A DNA stretch of 8,135 nt from Sphingomonas sp. CCH9-E2. GTDB lineage: Bacteria; Pseudomonadota; Alphaproteobacteria; Sphingomonadales; Sphingomonadaceae. Below the pieces are notes generated by a model that saw only the letters and a list, made by a program, of their open reading frames with translations, searched no databases and had not been told where the DNA came from. Where the stretch lies: the NCBI RefSeq assembly GCF_001557215.1, contig NZ_LSJM01000306.1, positions 1 through 8,135 on the forward strand. The letters run 5' to 3'. Below are positions 7,069-8,135 of this stretch, piece by piece. Both the position numbers and the translations under genes were made by a program. The first letter of the stretch is position 1, and each line of letters starts with the position of its first letter.

Positions 7069-8135
7069 CTCCGATAGTCCGCGTTGATCGAGATGTAGCC
7101 GTGGGTCAGATCGCAGGTCCACACGGTGGCGCGGCCTTCGCCCAGGCCCAGATCGACGCCGATTTCGATGTCCTGGCCCTTGAGATGCGCGGCGACGGGG
7201 GTTTCGTCATAACCTTCGACCGCGAGGCCGCCTGAGGCCACCTGCACACCGCCGAAGGTGATCGCGAGCTTGTCGCGCTCGGCGGGTTCCCCGGCCTTGC
7301 CGACGGCCATGACGATGCGACCCCAGTTCGCGTCCTCGCCGGCGATGGCGGTCTTAACCAGGGGAGAATTGGCGATGCTGAGCGCGATGCGGTGGGCGCT
7401 GGCGTCGCTCTCCGCGCCTTCGACATCGATGCGGATGAACTTCGACGCGCCCTCGCCGTCGCGGACCACGAGATGGGCGAGTTGAAGGCAGAGGTCGGCG
7501 AGCGCGGCGCGGAAGGCGTCGGCGCCGTCGCTGTCGTCATCGGTGAGCGGCGCGTTGCCTGCGGTGCCGGTGGCGAAGGCGAGGACGGTGTCGCTGGTCG
7601 AGGTGTCGCTGTCGACGGTGATGCAGGAGAAGCTCTTGCGGTTGGCGTCGGACAGGGCGCGCTGGAGGAAGGCGGGATCGACCGCGGCGTCGGTGAAGAT
7701 ATAGCCGAGCATCGTCGCCATGTCGGGGGCGATCATGCCGCTGCCCTTGATGATCCCGACCAGATTGACGGTGCGGCCATCGACGATGGCGGAAGTTGCT
7801 GCACCCTTGGCGAAGGTGTCGGTGGTGCCGATGGTGTTGGCGGCATCTTCCCAGCCGCACGGTTCGGCGGTGAAGGCGGCGTCGAGGCCGGCTTCGGCCT
7901 TGTCGATCGGGAGCGGTACGCCGATGACGCCGGTGGAGGAGACGAACACGTCCGAAGGTTGGCAGTTCAGATGCCCGGCGACCCGCGCGGCGATCGCCTC
8001 GACCGCTGCGCGACCGCGATTGCCGGTAAAGGCGTTGCTGTTACCGGCATTGACGACCAGCGCCCGGGCGCGGCCGAGCGGGAGCGCGTCGCGGCACCAT
8101 TCGACTTCGGGCGAGGGGCATTTGCTGGTCGTGGT
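7065..8135 (-). CDS. argJ: ArgJ, bifunctional ornithine acetyltransferase / N-acetylglutamate synthase (5' end outside window)
   Basis: Arginine biosynthesis enzyme of the cytoplasm. It moves the acetyl group from N-acetylornithine to glutamate, giving ornithine and N-acetylglutamate; bifunctional members also use acetyl-CoA to acetylate glutamate. The frame is open to the right edge, giving 356 visible residues of a family near 400, so about 50 N-terminal residues are missing. The first visible part includes ALVVNAGNSNAFTG. Numbered from the codon ending at 7949: the oxyanion-hole pair T6-G7 in VSSTGVIG; TTDTFAKGA at 42-50; K68 in KGSGMIAP; the self-cleavage site A78-T79 in MATML (Thr codon at 7713-7715), T79 becoming the N-terminal nucleophile of the beta chain; DSDTSTSDT at 113-121; E166 in RDGEGASK; and the family C terminus INADYRS. 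All key residues are present. The GTG at 7949 (VFVSS) is internal. It is convergent with the + strand genes; its TAA (7065-7067) overlaps the preceding gene's TAG. Bifunctionality cannot be judged from this sequence. Confidence 0.96.
   Translation of the reverse strand, partial: TTTSKCPSPEVEWCRDALPLGRARALVVNAGNSNAFTGNRGRAAVEAIAARVAGHLNCQPSDVFVSSTGVIGVPLPIDKAEAGLDAAFTAEPCGWEDAANTIGTTDTFAKGAATSAIVDGRTVNLVGIIKGSGMIAPDMATMLGYIFTDAAVDPAFLQRALSDANRKSFSCITVDSDTSTSDTVLAFATGTAGNAPLTDDDSDGADAFRAALADLCLQLAHLVVRDGEGASKFIRIDVEGAESDASAHRIALSIANSPLVKTAIAGEDANWGRIVMAVGKAGEPAERDKLAITFGGVQVASGGLAVEGYDETPVAAHLKGQDIEIGVDLGLGEGRATVWTCDLTHGYISINADYRS

Noticed and set aside
7947..7949. GTG at 7949 as the start of argJ
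   Set aside because: The frame continues to the right edge and encodes conserved ArgJ sequence including VVNAGNSNAFTG. The GTG is the Val of VFVSSTG.
1..8135. CRISPR arrays, transposons, tRNA or rRNA genes, toxin-antitoxin or defence cassettes
   Set aside because: Searched by eye on both strands. No spaced direct repeats, terminal inverted repeats, transposase motifs or RNA-gene signatures were seen, and nearly all bases belong to five coding sequences.

Overview
The window reads as a piece of chromosome from a high-G+C alphaproteobacterium, most likely a sphingomonad (Sphingomonas, Sphingobium or Novosphingobium type). This rests on the AddAB-type recombination enzymes in addB-addA order, the style of their motifs, and the ArgJ and thioredoxin sequences. 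Hand-counted lines of the main genes run at about 70-73% G+C. Genus placement is inference from protein style, since no search was possible.

Layout: (1) From the left edge to 2711, the 3' nine tenths or so of addB on the + strand. (2) 2692-6102, a complete addA whose start lies 20 bases inside the end of addB. (3) A 52-base gap with a ribosome binding site and a small hairpin. (4) 6155-6481, trxA, a complete classical thioredoxin. (5) 6478-7068, an unrecognised gene for a small protein with an N-terminal membrane or signal segment, joined to trxA by a GTGA stop/start overlap and clearly poorer in G+C (about 55%) than everything around it. (6) 7065 to the right edge on the - strand, the C-terminal part of argJ, whose stop codon overlaps the stop codon of the unknown gene. 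No stretch over 52 bases lacks a gene.

Function: AddA and AddB form the two-subunit helicase-nuclease that processes double-strand DNA ends and loads RecA, the alphaproteobacterial counterpart of RecBCD. Both nuclease domains and the single AddA helicase motor look intact. TrxA is a cytoplasmic disulfide reductase, probably transcribed at least partly with addAB. ArgJ belongs to arginine biosynthesis and is transcribed toward the other genes, so its relation to them is positional only.

No clearly new system is visible: no CRISPR array, mobile element, RNA gene or defence cassette. The parts worth a second look are the low-G+C exported protein between trxA and argJ, a local composition dip inside addA, the overlapping convergent stops, and a G excess on the + strand that persists through the oppositely oriented argJ.
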